DNA of 64,000 nt, from assembly GCA_030141605.1 (NCBI GenBank), contig JAQGDQ010000236.1, positions 92,001 through 156,000 of the forward strand, written 5' to 3'. Below the pieces are notes generated by a model that was given only the letters and a program-made list of their open reading frames with translations, ran no database searches and was not told the origin of the DNA. The translations under genes and the position numbers were made by a program. The stretch comes from Tubiluchus corallicola (lineage: Eukaryota > Priapulida > Priapulimorpha > Priapulimorphida > Tubiluchidae). The number at the start of each line of letters is the position of its first letter. Position 1 is the stretch's first letter. Below, piece by piece: positions 1 through 49,100 of the stretch.

Positions 1-89
1 CAATCTGGGAAAACCAGCAAAGACACTGCTATATTTGTCACACCATCTGAAAATGCCAAAATTCCAGTGACTACAAGCAATTAAGCCTA

Positions 90-642
<553 letters not shown>

Positions 643-1962
643 TTTCTTGTGCACCTGACACGCCGAAGCTTCGTGTAACTAAGATTTTAATGTTTAAAGT
701 TTATTTTACAAAATGTATGAAGCAAAACACAGAATTTCTTCAAATAAACGAAACTTAACAAAACCACAATTACAATATCCGGCACTTGGCATCAACGAGA
801 ACAAACTGGATTTTCTTTCCAGTTTTAATTACACATTTTGTCGTTAGGTGACGCGACAAAACCGATGATGACTAGCGAGAGTTTGAAAAAATAAAATAAA
901 AAACAATACTATACATATAGCGATAAAACATATTTTAAAAATAAAAGAAAAATGCGTAATTATTTTGTGTCTTAAAGTTTAGATATTAATGTTAAATTTG
1001 CAATTTCTGAACGATGACTTGCCCATTTTGAGAAATTTGTGATTTTGTGTGTTGCATGTAAACGCTCAGCCGCAAGGCCGAGAGGTGTAAACATGGTGCG
1101 TGTCTTGTCTTTCTCAGCCGTGTTTTGTTATTTATTTTTTATTTAGCTTTATCGCTGTTTCGGTTTTTCTGTTTTTAGCTGTATATTTCCTTGCTACATA
1201 AATATTATCAGCTTCCTTCCGATAAATGTTTACCGTTATCATATGTAACTGATACATGATCATTTTTAGGTACTTCCTATGTTTATTTGCTCGGAAGTGG
1301 TGCTGACAGGTGTCTACTTTTTTGCTGAGTTAACTGTTGCCACTCTGGGCAGATTTATTTTATTTTAGAAATCTGCCTGACCAGTATAATTGGGGTTACC
1401 CTTACTTAAATTATTGAAGTTATGCTTAAATCCAGTAGCTGGCTCTTCCTGACGAAGGTCTGGGCTTGGCAACATAAAAAAACTCGAAGCAAAATTACTG
1501 TTTTCACGAGCTACTATTGGAATTTAAAAATACGAGTTTTAACAATTACATTATTTGTTTCTAGCACAAAAAATTTTACTGGGTTATAAAATTAGATTTT
1601 TATTATTTTTTGAAGATTTTCTTGATAATTTGATGTTAGAATATAAAAGTCCAACATATTTAGCGTTTGTTATCATAAAAAACAAAAAATTGATGTTTGA
1701 CCAAATTTTGGTACATTCTCCTTTGAAGCATCATAACGAAGTTTTAAGTATGTCGACTTATGGACGGTTTTGGTTTGCAAGCACATAATTGAATTGAATT
1801 GAATTATAATGCTTGTATAAATAATGCTGCATTAGAATGTTACTAGTAATTTTTTGTGATTGTGTTATCAATTTTAAGTAATTAGGAAAACTTTGTTTCT
1901 TGTAAATCTCCATTTCTTGTAAACCAACAAGTTAAACAAATATTTTTTGTTTCTTTTCTCAG
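643..1962. promoter_or_regulatory. Head-to-head promoter interval and 5' untranslated region between CAPZB (-) and aPKC (+)
   Basis: This interval separates the CAPZB start codon on the minus strand from the aPKC start codon on the plus strand. The aPKC start codon sits directly after a strong acceptor (TTCTTTTCTCAG, ending at 1962), so at least one untranslated aPKC exon must lie in or upstream of this stretch. I could not fix its borders. No coding exon is apparent. A slightly GC-richer patch near 1060-1110 is a possible transcription start area. Confidence 0.5.
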
Positions 1963-36105
<34,143 letters not shown>

Positions 36106-37905
36106 TGTAGCTGTAGATGTGTTAACTAGGCAACTGGAGTGTTTAAGTCCATCAGCAAGTTAATAGATGACAGCAGGTTTGCAAACACTGACTGTCTTCC
36201 TTAGTCAGATTTGAGCTGCGGAAGTTTTTTCTTATATGTACATTTTTTGCAATCTGACAAACAGTGGTTGTTTAAGATCTCAGCTCTGACAAATAAGAGG
36301 TGCTATTGGTTACCCATGTACATTTGATAAGAGCTGGAATACATTTCTTACAAAGAGCTTCATAGAATCAAGTAATAATAGGGCATAAAGGAGTAATATA
36401 TGCCAGAATGATGAAATTGGCCTAATTTTTCTACATGGTATGTAGTTGGTGTTTATAATGCTGTGGTATGCACAATGAAACAAAATACGTATGTTGTATA
36501 GACATGTTTATTGTCTAAGAATTTGGATATTGTAGCATGTGATTTAGAAATGGTTGTCTTAACTTCCAGTTGTTTTTCTGCATGTTGTATTTGAAATTAT
36601 CTCTCATGTGGATCATCCGTGCTTGTATTTGGATTAGAATAATTATACTATGTACTAAAAGATGAAAATCTTGATGTTATATTAGGAAATACTTGGAACT
36701 AGTATGCCATTTGTAAAAAGAGGCCACATGTCTGTTATAAAGGGAAAATGTTTTCACGGGAAATTGGTTGAATTAACCAAAATTCTAATTATGGAGGTTG
36801 GTATTTGTGAAAGTTAAGTGTATTTGAACCTGTAACGTGATTTGTAGGTCAAGCTCTGTGTACTAATTTGCTTGTTTTTCTAACATTTAATATTGAGTTT
36901 AGATGACTTATGCACAATTGTCTTTGCAAATATGTTCGCAAAGGTTGTTGTCGTATGGATTCCGGCACTTCTTTTTATTCTCAGGTCCACTTCTTTCTCA
37001 ATTTTGTTTTGTTGCAATTGATTTCTTTTCACTCTTTTTTTTTGGTTAAGTCACTCCTGTATAATTTGTCATAAAAATGTCATTAAGTCGTTCACTGCAA
37101 GTCTATAGTCAGGCAGACTCTATTTTTCTTTCAATCTTCAAATGTTTTAGAAGTTTAAAATGTTTCAAAAATTTAGAAGTAGATTACATAGGAAGGCATC
37201 ATTTGGCTGAAGCAGTAGAAAGGCAACATATTTTGTTGTCACATCGTGTAAAAGAAATTTCTTCTGATTTTTTATAAGTTTGCTAACAGGTTTAGTTTCA
37301 ATTTTCATGATTGAGGATCGTTGTTACAGCTATTTGTCTTGCCGTGTGTGGAAAGAGTTTTGTGGGGTCGACATTAACACCTTCAGATTCATAATGTACC
37401 ACACTTACAACCTTATTGTTAGCTAACTGTAGGTAAATAAGTAATATCATTATTTGATATTTTCATACATTCAAGCCGGTACGAATACTGAGTATTTTTC
37501 AATTTATCTTTCCTTGTGCACCCTTTCGCTTGAGCAAGCCATCGGTATGAATCTTTCATTTTGAAATTCACTTCTCGGTTTTTTGGATAAGTTCTATTTT
37601 TCCTGTTTGAACTTCGAGTTATAAGTTGGTTGATGAACACATGCAAGTGAGTTAAAATTCGAGATGTTTTAGAACCAAATTTAAAGCCAAATTTAGCTTG
37701 AAATTCGTGTTTTTGTGAAATGTTTTCTTTCCCTTTTTTGCAAACTTTGCTCTAGGCAGTTACACCATTCTGTACTATTTCTTATTATCAATATACGTAT
37801 TCGTAGAGCTTTTGCAATTTTTGTATAATATTCATGTTTTAGTTGTCCTTTAAGCATCACTTTATTATTGTGTTGTGTCATAGTATCTAATTATGCACTC
37901 TTATT

Positions 37906-38362
37906 GAGTGGCGGCTCATGTATAGGTACTGTGGTACTGCAGCACCCCTTATTTTCACTCTATATTATCAATATTATTCAATATAATAAGCCTTTTGTCT
38001 TTAGTTCTTTCTTTATACTTGTACGGAACCAGATCACATGAGGGTAGGGCTGTTTGCTTCACAGCCCAGCCCATTGGTGTTTGCGGCTGGCCATGTGCAC
38101 AGCTAGCGTCTGCTGCTAGGTAGAGAAAGTACTGTCGCTCACACAATTTGTTATCAGTTGCTACCTGATTAAAAACCGTGTACTGGCATATTCTTCAACT
38201 GCCCCAATTTAGGCTATTCATCAGCTAAAAAAATTTTGTTTAGGATTTTATCAAGTTTATGTACAAATTTTCCTACGTTTGTTTGTTTACACAGCATTAA
38301 AACAATGACTAAAAATTTTTTGAAGCAACACCCCCAGTAAGTTTATCTACGAACCCCCACTG
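37906..38362 (+). mobile_element. hAT-like MITE, second family, copy 2 (457 bp)
   Basis: The left terminus GAGTGGCGGCTCATG and the right terminus GAACCCCCACTG are imperfect inverted repeats. The flanks CTCTTATT (37898-37905) and CTCCTATT (38363-38370) agree at 7 of 8 positions, as expected for an aged 8-bp hAT target duplication. The interior matches 5011-5449. Confidence 0.75.
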
Positions 38363-39680
38363 CTCCTATTACTGTAAATATACTACCATCCCTTGTCTGT
38401 CATAAGTTATTGGAAATTGTGAAATTTCAATGATAAAATTAAAATGAAATATAAGAAGCTTTGCTGAGCTAACTTTGTATTTTTATACTAATTGATTGGC
38501 ATAATTGTGAATGTTGGTGATTTATATAAACTGTATTTAATTGGGATCCTTTATACATTTTATCATTATATTATATTATTCAACAATTACATTGTATTAT
38601 TTGGTATCAATTAAGCAGTGCATTGACGCTTGTAGAGTATTTTGTCTTGCAAGTTAGAAGTGTGCAGTCCTAATTGCAAGTTATCGTGGTCCAAACTCAT
38701 TTATATTAATTTAAGATAAATTATGTTATAGAGGCTTTTGTAAGATGCATTTTATGAGGAATCTTCCTGATGAAATCAGTTTTCATAGCAAACTTATATA
38801 TTTAGATGGTAAAAGTTGTTGAACTGGCAATGTGATAAATTCCACTTTTTCTATTGCCTTAAAAGAAAATGGCACCTACTCAGATATGCAGTAGCATCAA
38901 CTTTTTGGAAGAAACGGGTATTGGGAAAAGCAGGCTTTGTGATGAATCAGCAAAACTGAACACATGAAATCATGCATTAACCCTGCGACAAAATTTACTG
39001 AAGTTTTATGTAGTGATTCAGTTTGCACTTTTGCAAATGAGAAAGTCACACAAGGATGGTTTCCTGCAATTGGGAAGTTATATCCAAGTTGTGGAGGCAT
39101 TGTCAGATGCTGTATCATTAATCAAGTTTATAAACTAATACGTTGCAGAAACGTTTGGAAAATGTACCATATTATAGGTAATATTTAAACTGAGATTAAA
39201 ATTAGGTTGTTTTCTTTTAACGTAGAACCTGTTCTTTATCCACAAACAGTTTTTGCAAGATTTTGCACATCTCATATATTGTGGGGTTTACTCTATATGT
39301 AATTATGGCATATTTGTATTTTTTATTAATGAAAAGCACTTTAATAATTTAATGATTATATTATCTAATAGTAATTTGAGCATGATTGTCATTTTGATAT
39401 AAGACAGTCTTTAAACGAGGTTGTACATGTATTATAATTGTCAGAAAGTAAGAGTTGTTCAAATGATTTAAATTTCTTATTTGATAACCAAATATTTGTG
39501 ATCTAAGTTGTCATTCCAGTTATAATTTACTGGCAAATATATTATTTACTAATAAAATCACTTTTATAGAAAAATTTGTATCTATAACATCATAGTAGAA
39601 ATAAACGGCAGGTTTTTTTTGTAAAAACTAGTTTAACGGTTAATAGCTGGATTGTTATATGTGCAGCCCATTTTGCTCTG

Positions 39681-40139
39681 CTTTCCCGCAATTCCTCCGG
39701 GCCACAGGTAGTTTGATCAAGGAGCCAAGTACAGAAATGCCTAATAACGATTTTTTGCATCCGACCTGCGTACATCATTACTACTACACTCAAGAAACTA
39801 TTTTAGAAGTTATTAAAATTTATATTACAAACCATATATTTCTGCTTTCAGGACAGATAGTGGTAATTTCATTACAATGCATATTAGTAATGTGAATCAC
39901 ACAGTCTGTGTAGTACAGCGACATCAAGCTACAACCGTCTTGTAAGGGTTAATGGCATCTGATCTAGTAGAAAAAACTACCCGCACTATCTTTGGGATCG
40001 TGGCAAGGACTTCAGCTGGATACACTCAATTAATCGCCCGGGCCGCACTTTCATTAGGTTGACAAATCTTTTCGCAGGGCCGCACAAATTCTCTCGGCGG
40101 GCCGCAAGTGGCCCGCGGGCCGCAATTTGCACACCTCTG
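39681..40139 (-). mobile_element. hAT-type MITE, copy 3, inverted and decayed at one end
   Basis: On the minus strand this reads like the elements at 3374 and 31204, beginning CAGAGGTGTGCAAATTGCGG at 40139. The far end lacks the last 40 or so bases of the family and its inverted terminus, so it is truncated or heavily mutated. The intact side is followed by TTCTAGGT, similar to the target sites of the other copies. Confidence 0.85.
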
Positions 40140-40915
40140 TTCTAGGTGATTCCTACAGTGATGATCATTTCAAAATTGCTTTTCAAAGTCAGGTGAACTT
40201 AGCTAATCCTGCAGCGTGTGTACAGTCCGAACCTGCAGAGTTTATTGCAGTTTATCACGCCCAAGAGTTCATATTTCCACATATTTATTTACCCACCTTT
40301 GTAATATTATCTTTGACGTTTGATTCTGATGTGGATTTTATAAACGAAAATTCTAAAAACTAATTATGAAAAAATATTTTCTTGCCTTGCACTTTAAACA
40401 TCTTATCTGGCATTGTGTAAATAGATAGCATATCACCAATAAAGTATAGCTATTAATAAACTAGCTATTGTAGGTGCTTATTAATGAATTTTCCTACTTC
40501 AAAAAGGAAATAGTCCTAGTACTGACATAGAAAGAAAGCAGTAAAAAACCTACATTTCAACCCGGGACCCTTCTTAAAATATGTTTTGCAAGCATTAAGT
40601 AAAGCATTTGCCATAAGACATTTTTCTGGAAGTTAATATATATCTGTACAAAGATCCTCGTTGTTGAATCCCACTTGTTCATTTGAGGTCCTAATTGTGA
40701 CCATTTTGGTTCTGTTCAGGAATTCACCACATTTTTATTTTTTCCGCAAGAAGTTCTGATCTAGATCTAAATTCTGTCCATGCATTTGTGAATCAGGGCC
40801 GGCCTTAGGTAATTGGAGGCCCTAGGCGAAGTGAATTTGATGGCCCCAAATGAAATAGAAAAATAAATATGAAAAAAATAAAATTACACACAAAATTCTC
40901 AAAAAAGGCAGGCAG

Positions 40916-41096
40916 CGAGAGAGAGAGAGAGACAGAGAGAAACAATGAGAGAGAGAAACAGACAGAGAGAAACAATGAGAGAGAGAGACAGACAGACACA
41001 GAGAAACAATGAGAGAGAGAGAGAGAGAGACAGACAGAGAGAAACAATGAGAGAGAGAGAGAGACAGAGAGAAACAATGAGAGAGAGAGAGAGGAG
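40916..41096. repeat. Compound GA-rich tandem repeat
   Basis: Blocks of (GA)n are separated by AAACAATGAGAGAG and CAGACAGAGAG in a roughly 30-40-bp higher-order period. Overlapping Arg/Glu or Leu/Ser-rich frames on both strands are artefacts. Confidence 0.92.
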
Positions 41097-42095
41097 GCAG
41101 TATGTTCGCATAAAGCAAAAATGTATGGCCCTCTATGAATGAGTATTTGTTGATCGTTTTTGCATTGTTGGTCCAGTTTTTCTTTCACAGCGTGACTTAG
41201 GTTAAATTTGAATAAATGAATGTGAGAAACGTTTACTCATTACTCTGCAGAAAGACGTGTTTATCTCCTCGCAATTAGCACAATCTCCTCACAGATTATC
41301 TGTGCAACATCCTAGCAGGCAGACAAGTACTAAACTCATTTGCACATACTGAGTGTTAGCAGTCCTACCTAATAAGTAGCTGCTTGTTAGGGCGTATAGT
41401 TGTGTGCTGCATGTCCACCCATCCATTTAACTGCCAACTCTAGCATTGCTTACATGAGGAATTTTTGATATAAGACCGAAGGAAGCCAGTGGCGCTCTTC
41501 CTGAAACTTGTACTTGTGAAGCCCTGCGCAGACAGCTTACAGTGCTTGTAGCCTCAGATGGATAATCCGACTGTTTGCCTGTTTATTTTTAGTCGTAGTA
41601 ATTTACTCCACATTTTTCGCATAAACCAGGCAAGCTTCAAGCTTGCTGTCTTGTCTCCTAGAGGTCACTACAGTGCCAAAATGCTGACCACAAGTTTTGA
41701 CTTTTTTGATGAACATGTCTTTCTAACTAATGCTGCTCGTGTTTCACCTAGAGAAAAAAGTTCACACTAATAGTGTTTATTTAGTAGTTTAACTACTGCT
41801 CCCTTAGTGTATGTCCGCCCTGCATCTGTTTTCAGTTGACCTTTTGCTATTTCTCTTGAGGAAGCTGTATAGCTTAACTACTTAGTGCACGTGTATGTAC
41901 TATAGAGAAGAAGTGTTCTTGTGTTTGTGCATAACTATAGGCTGCGTTCTAAATAGACGTTCATAATATTTTTTTGTGCTTGTGATGGTATTTTCTTCCA
42001 AACATCTTATTGTAAGGTGAGTAAATATAATTGTTCTTTGTGCTAGTTGCACTACTTGACTTGGAACTTTTTCCCTTGTACCCCTCTTGCTGCTG

Positions 42096-42099
<4 letters not shown>

Positions 42100-42131
<32 letters not shown>
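42100..42131. repeat. (TC)n microsatellite
   Basis: A pure CT dinucleotide run of about 32 bp lies about 1 kb upstream of the first recognised ABCG exon. Confidence 0.95.
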
Positions 42132-42134
<3 letters not shown>

Positions 42135-43142
42135 CTTTTCTTATTTCTTTTCTTTCTGTTTTCTCTCTTTTACCTTCATATATTTTTGATGAGAGTTTTG
42201 TAAGAATTAAACAGTTTGTGTATCTCAGAAAGCGTCATCTGTGATTAAGTTAATTGTCATTTTTCAGTTAAACATGCCATGGTTTGAACATAATCAATGG
42301 TATGCGAACAATTAGCTATAGCTCTTTTACTAATCATGTTATGATATCATAACTCGGAAGACAGACCATCCCGACTTTCGACTATTTTTGGTAAGATATT
42401 TTGCAGTTCATCTGTTTACTAATTTCTAGCTAAGCCTGTTAGTACAGAGTGTAGTTCAGTTTAAACTATAGTCAAGCTATGTTATTATAGTGTTGTCATG
42501 ATAGAAAGTGTTATTTTTTGGCCAACTCAGTAGCTAAACACATTGCTTTCAGAGTCTATGGAGCTTAACTGATATGCTGTATTATGTGCACTCTAGGCCT
42601 ATATAATCGAACAGTTTTGCCCTTAGTTCGTTGACTGAATGTTTCCGGTCTCTTTCTTAAGTCTCTTTTATGAAAGGAGTTTGACATTTGTTTTGACATG
42701 TGCTTATTTTAAACCACAATAAACGCTAATAATTCTGAAAGAAAAACTCGGCCCATATGAGAGTAGTTTGCATTCCTGGTGAATTGGGCATAAAACAAAC
42801 ATTCAAAGTGAGTAGGATACAGCTGTTGCAAATCTAGTACGGAGTTATACTGTTCTCATATTGACTGCTCAATGTATATATTAGTTACATGTTTATTTGC
42901 TGTATTTTTTCAAATAATTTGAGCAATAAAATATTTTTTTATTTCATTAGCGTGAATAATAAGGCATAATTTTATAAATGCACCATCCTTTCATTTCCTG
43001 ATGTTTTTATAGTCTTACTTGTGGAAAAGTCATTCACACTAATTTAAATTGCTGCTACAGCGGAATATCGTATGGAAGATGATTATGTAAACTGTTTTTT
43101 TTCTAGTTTTTCTATGAGCACTGGTTGCTGTTGTTGCCAGCA

Positions 43143-46100
43143 ATGGAGTTACTATTCAAAGACATTACAGTCAGTTTGTGTCAACAGACAGTGCTTGCTG
43201 GTGTTAGTGGTTTCTGCCGTCCTGGAGAAATACTGGCCATTATGGGCCCAACCGGTCAGTGCTGTTTTTCTAAGATCTTTTTAAAGATGAAATCCCTATA
43301 CCTATTCATGTTGCAGGTTGTGGCATTTAAAATGGATTCATAGTAATTGGTAACATTGGCAGTTGTCAGTCTGCTTAGAAACATGCCTTGCAACAGTTGT
43401 GAATTAGTTCTGCAGGCTCTTGTCATAAAGTGACTTCTTTTGGGATTTGTGTCATTCTGGGATGTTGTTTTTCTAAACCCTGAAACTAACTGACGATTTG
43501 GAGCCGTACATACTTTGTAAGATTGGCTATTCTAAAGTAGCAGAAACTATAGAGCGTTTTTCAATGCGTTTGTAATATTAAATTATTTACGAGTTTATAT
43601 AGTTGCACCTTTTTAGTTTCAAGCTGCAATGTAGAATACACTGTAAACAAAGATAAAATTAGTGAAACTGTTTATTAAAATATAAGATTACACTTGAACA
43701 ATTCCCCAAAAATCACCATACTAGATTTTTAAAGCCACTCAAATTAATGAGATCATGTCAGGATTTCATGGATTGAGGTGAATATTAAACTAGTTTTAGG
43801 CTTGTTCAGCAATCTACATTTTTCAACTGCCTATACAAACAAATATGTTGTAAAATTATTTGAATAATGTAAGAATGTGTAGATAAAAAATGTGAGGTCA
43901 TTTACACATACTTTGTAGAGACGTGTTTTTTGCAATGTTTAGGTTCTGGTAAGACCACGTTGCTCAACGTTTTGGCGGGACGCTTGTGCGGCATGGAACG
44001 AGGAAAGATATATTTAGATGGGCACCCGTTCAATAAGACACTGAAAAGGAAGATCGTTTACGTTCTTCAACAAGATATATTCCTTTCGAATCTTACTGTC
44101 AGACAAACCCTCAGGGTAAGAAATACAGTAATCTTATGCAGCTTGTATCATCGTCATCATAATTATCATTTTACCCTCATCACCTTTGTTATAATCATCA
44201 CCAGTACAGCAGCATATCATTATTGTGGTCACCATTTCTTTTCATTGTGATCTTTTCAGTCGCCAAAACAGCAGCATCAACAACAGTTGGGTCCCGATGG
44301 GTAATACAATAATAATAATTTATTCACCTCAAATCCATAAAATGCTCTTGGGCTTTACAGTCAAAAATAGATAAAAGCTTGAGTAAAAATACATCAAAAT
44401 GAACTTAGAAATTATACACTGCAATAAAGATAAAAATGCATAGTTAAATAATACATGCAATACAATTCTACAGATAAAATGTAAGACATAATGGAAATCC
44501 AATTTAAATTAATTTAAGTATATAATTACAGGTTAGAAGCTTTTTTGAATAAAAAGGTTTTGAGGCGTGTTTTAAAAATATATTCTGATTCTGACTGCCG
44601 TATATGAGTAGGTGTTTTATTCCACAATAGAGGAGCAGTGGATGAGAATGACCGTCCTTCACAAGTGACTAGCTTTATTCGAGGTTGGACCAAGTTCGTT
44701 GAATTTGCTGAGCACAAACTACATTGTGGTCTATCCTGTATTTAATCGGAATACAGTGGTTGCAGCTGCCACATAATTTTGAATGGCAAAAACAATGGTT
44801 CTTCCAAATAGCATACAGCACAGGGTGGAGGGGGAGGGGGTTGAAAAAGAACGTGAAAGGACACTGTTCTTATTTTATCAAGTGGGTATCTCTTTAAATG
44901 TGGTCATCTTCATACTTTGTCGACCTTTTCCTTCTCTCTAACACCCCAAACAGATGCAAAAATTAATTGATTTCTTCTCTAGGCTGTTGACGTACTTTTT
45001 CAGAATGATGCATTACAGAAGGTGCATCCGGAAAAATATTGATTGCTGTGACGGCCATGGATCTCTCATGAAATCTAAATAAGCCTACAAAGTCCACCAT
45101 TGAACAAGCTATCTAAGCATTACCGGCAGGACTGACAATGCCGACATGTCTAATTTGTCTCAAATTAAGGAGTATCAGTTTTACAAAGAGGTTATTGAAA
45201 TGTAAATATTGAGGTTTTTCGACATCACCCACATTCTTCTTGGTGACCCCGATTTGAAAAGTAATGTGCCAGTTAGAAGACACTGGATCGAGACAAGATA
45301 ATGGCAAAATCATAATCGTCATTGCCATCATTTTATCGTCACCATTACCAACAACAACAACTATGGCACACATGGCAATCACCAATCGAAAGTGAAATAC
45401 AAACAAACAAATAAACAACAGTAGTAATAACAAAAACTAATCAGCAACTGCAACAATACAAATGTATTAATGCTATAAATTGAGCATAATAATTAGTTTA
45501 TATACAAGCTATGTATGTACAATCATGTGCCAGCAGAATTACAGTATTATTAGATAGTTATTGTGTTTTAAACAGTTTATGGCACTGCTCCGGTTGCCTG
45601 ATGTCATGCCGTATGAAGACAAAATGCAACGAGTTGATGAAATAGTGGATACCCTAGACCTTAAAAAGTGCCTTGATGTCCGTAAGTAGGTTATAGTGAA
45701 TTTGTAGTAAATTTAGGTCATAATTTTCTTTTAAACTCATAATCAATATTGATAGTTACTTGAAGAAGAAATTTCTTTAAACATTTATATGGGCCTAACA
45801 GCAGGCAGCTTGCTGTTAGGGGATTGAGCACACTAGTGAAGGCTTAGTATTGTTCATATGCTTTTTTATTTATTTATGTGCTTTTTTTACTTTTTCTTTA
45901 TTGTACTTTAGTTTAGTTTAAACATATTTTTAGTGAATAACAAGCATTACAATATGGCTTGAACAGGCAGTTTTTAACAAGAGATAAATGTTCTTGCCAA
46001 TAAAACGTAACACTTCGTAGAGTGCAGACAATAGACAAACAGTAGAAGCATTACAGTATGACTACTAGCAGTATAGACACATATATAGCATTATGTTGAG

Positions 46101-49100
46101 AATGATATTAATATGACTATGTAATCAATATAAACTAATGCAATGGTTAGAAGTGCTTAGTTAGAAATATAAATTTCTGTACAAGCTTAAATACTTGGAT
46201 ATTAACAGTTATATTTAAGTGCTGATTGCCATGAAAAAGCAGAAAAATGAGTTCATTTGTTGACAGGTTATAAATTGTAATATTATCAGGAATTAACAAA
46301 GTACAGAGTTTGCTTAGTAATATGTCTCGAGCCTGGTGATATAACGGTTCGTATTGTACTTTATTGTATGTGTGCCTAAATAAATAATATAATATATTAT
46401 ATATAGTAATTGTGATTTCTCACTTTTGATCTTTTGTCTCAACCTATTTATTCCTATAAATGGAATTATAAGGAGAGGACCTCGCAATGTAGAAGACATT
46501 GAAAGAGCAGTGACAGTATAAATAAACGGGATAAAAATAAATTTTTCATCTTTAGCACATTTTTTGATGCTGAAACATGTTTCATAGTCAAACTTTAAAA
46601 AAGCAAACGGCAAAACCACTGGCATAAAGTAACACATAGAAAACTGTGTTTCGGATAATCAAAATTTTTGCTGAAATCAAATTTTAAATATCTGCACTTC
46701 ATATTCATTATTCACTGCTTAATTCAAACACCTTTTTGTTGTAAATGTAGAACTAAGTGAAAATATAACTCATGATTATTTTGCACATTTAGTTTATTGC
46801 CATTCATGTAGAAAAAAAATGTTTATAGGTATTGGCGACTCAATAACAGGAGGTCTGTCTGGTGGTGAGAAAAAGCTTGCAAATATTGGAATTGAGTTGC
46901 TCACTAATCCAGAACTTATGTACATTGATGTAAGTTTTTTTGTTGAAAAGTTACGGTTGGTTTGTAAAGTACATGAATTTCTAGATTTAATTGCATTTTT
47001 TAATTAGATAAAGAAATGTTTTATTTTTCGTTTAGTACCAAAATTTCCTCGTACCAAAATTACCTGTACTAAATTTACTTGTACTAAACTTTCCTACATT
47101 CGTGTTGGCAACCATGGATTTTCCAGATTATAGACAGATAAATGAACAGAGAACAAACCACAATACCCATGCACAGTGACAGGATAATGCTAATTAGGAG
47201 ATTTAAAAAATTTGCATAGTCACTAGAAAAGTAGCCACGTCACACAGAATTTCCAAATGCAAATATTCTAAAACCAGATTTCTAAACTTTATTTTGCCCA
47301 GGTTTCAGCACTGCCCACTTCTAAAATTCTTCCAATTGTGAAATTTGATGAGGGTCGATCTAATACTTGTCAATAATAATCTGAAAAACACTTATAAAAT
47401 CAGCTTGTTTGCAGTGATCCACACAGTGTAAGCCATGCCCCGAGAAAAAAATGAAAATTTTACATGTTTCTGTAAAGTATCCCACCTAAATGAAAAATGG
47501 ATTTAGTACTTTCCAGCCTCTCCTAGTGTTTATTCCTCATTACACAACAAATAATAAGTAAGAAATACATTTCTCAAGTAACAAATAAGTGACATCAAGC
47601 AATCAAGCATAAAGCTTTTAATGCCAAGAAATTTCATGATCGTTGGCTGAGGGCAGTAATTGTGAATTATGCCGTATTTTACTTTTTCTAGGAGCCAACG
47701 ACAGGTTTGGATTCCAGCCATGCATATGACATGATGACCATGTTGAAAATGTACACGGGTAAAGAGCGTAAGACTGTGATAGTGACAATACATCAGCCTT
47801 CTAGTCAGATATTCCATATGTTTGACAGAGTGTTACTGCTTAGCGATGGGCAGGTTTGTTAATTTTACTTTTGATCATGCATGACCAGTAGGAAATCATA
47901 TAGTGTGTGAAGTTGGTTGTCTCAGTTTTTGATTAAACGGAACTGGATTTTGTAAGCAAGATTTGTTAAGCGTTTTTATTTAAAGCTGTTGGAGAAATTG
48001 TCACATGGAACTCTGACGTTACACGTGAGTCCCAGGTTTGAATACATGTATGTGCTTTTGTGTGCTCTGATAAACCATTCTGAACATTTTGTCTTTGCTC
48101 CCATGCTCTATTTTTTTCTGTGTCTTTGGCAGGCACCTGGAAGTCGTATCTTAGAAATTTTAGTTTACTCAGTTGTCTTAATCTACATTTTTTGTTGATC
48201 ATTGTCATATTTCTTCCTACATTGTTGTACTAACACTTTGTTTCAACATTACTCTAGGAATGAAAATAAAACCACTGTGCAGTATGAGCACCTTTTTTTC
48301 AAATAAAACTCAATGGCGTAGCTAATAGAGGAGAAGGGAACAGCTCCCCTCACCACATTTTTCAAAATTGTTGTCCTTTCAACAGTTGTTCTAACCATTT
48401 AGTTCACTTGTACGATAAAAGTCAAATCTTTTTTATTTTTTTAATCGCAAGGCCTTGAAAGAATTTTCTGGAGTCATTATGTTTATTCAACCAACCTTCC
48501 TCCCATGTTTCTGAAATGGGTGCATTTACGCAACTCTTTTGTCAAGGTTGACTGACTGAACCAAGGATCAAATTTTCCCATGTCTAATTATTATGATGTA
48601 TTCGTGTCACATCCTGATACTGTCTGTTGTGGCATAGGCAAACACAGTTGCTTCTTGTGTCACGGCGCCTTTTTATGTGCTTGCTCCCATTAACCATAGA
48701 ACCTGGCTACACCCCTGATGAAACTCTGGAATGTGTTGTTATGTTATATATAGATTGAACTTCTGTGCATAAGACATTCGTATTTTCCAATGTTTCTATA
48801 CATGGATGATTTATATCTTGTTTGGAAGAGCAGCTAATAATACTTTATATGTGTATTAATTCTTGTCTAGTGGTGTTATGTTTAGACAAGCACCATCACT
48901 CTTAATAAATCTGCTAGTAACAACATTCAACAGCTCACTGTGGATGGTTGTGGCGGAATGCCATTGTTAAAGATAGCCTTTCAGAATAGAATAGTCAACG
49001 GCCAGTGGTGTCTTAGTCCAATTCCGATGCATACCATCGTTTACATTTATTACATGTGCTGCTTCTGAATCTGCCCAAAAGCAGGTATCCTGAATCACGC

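Larger units (their letters stand above)
36106..43106. other. aPKC 3' UTR and intergenic spacer before the ABCG gene
   Basis: I see no protein gene here. The first part is aPKC 3' UTR; no clear canonical poly(A) signal was found within about 1 kb. The spacer contains a hAT-like element (37906-38362), a third hAT MITE copy (39681-40139), a GA-rich repeat (40916-41096) and a (TC)n run (42100-42131). The sequence CAGGGCCGGCCTTAGG at about 40796-40811 resembles a transposon terminus, but no partner end was found. The unidentified promoter and any 5' exon of the ABCG gene should lie at the right end. Confidence 0.5.

Noticed and set aside
40805-41188. Several Ser/Leu-rich and Arg/Glu-rich frames
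   Set aside because: They are composition artefacts of the GA-rich tandem repeat, open on both strands.
40796-41540. A possible hAT element starting CAGGGCCGGCCTTAGG
   Set aside because: No matching inverted terminus or target duplication could be found on the right.
43072-43284. Frame MEDDYVNC... as the ABCG N terminus
   Set aside because: It is out of frame with the Walker A sequence, and joining it would need an intron of about 23 bp.
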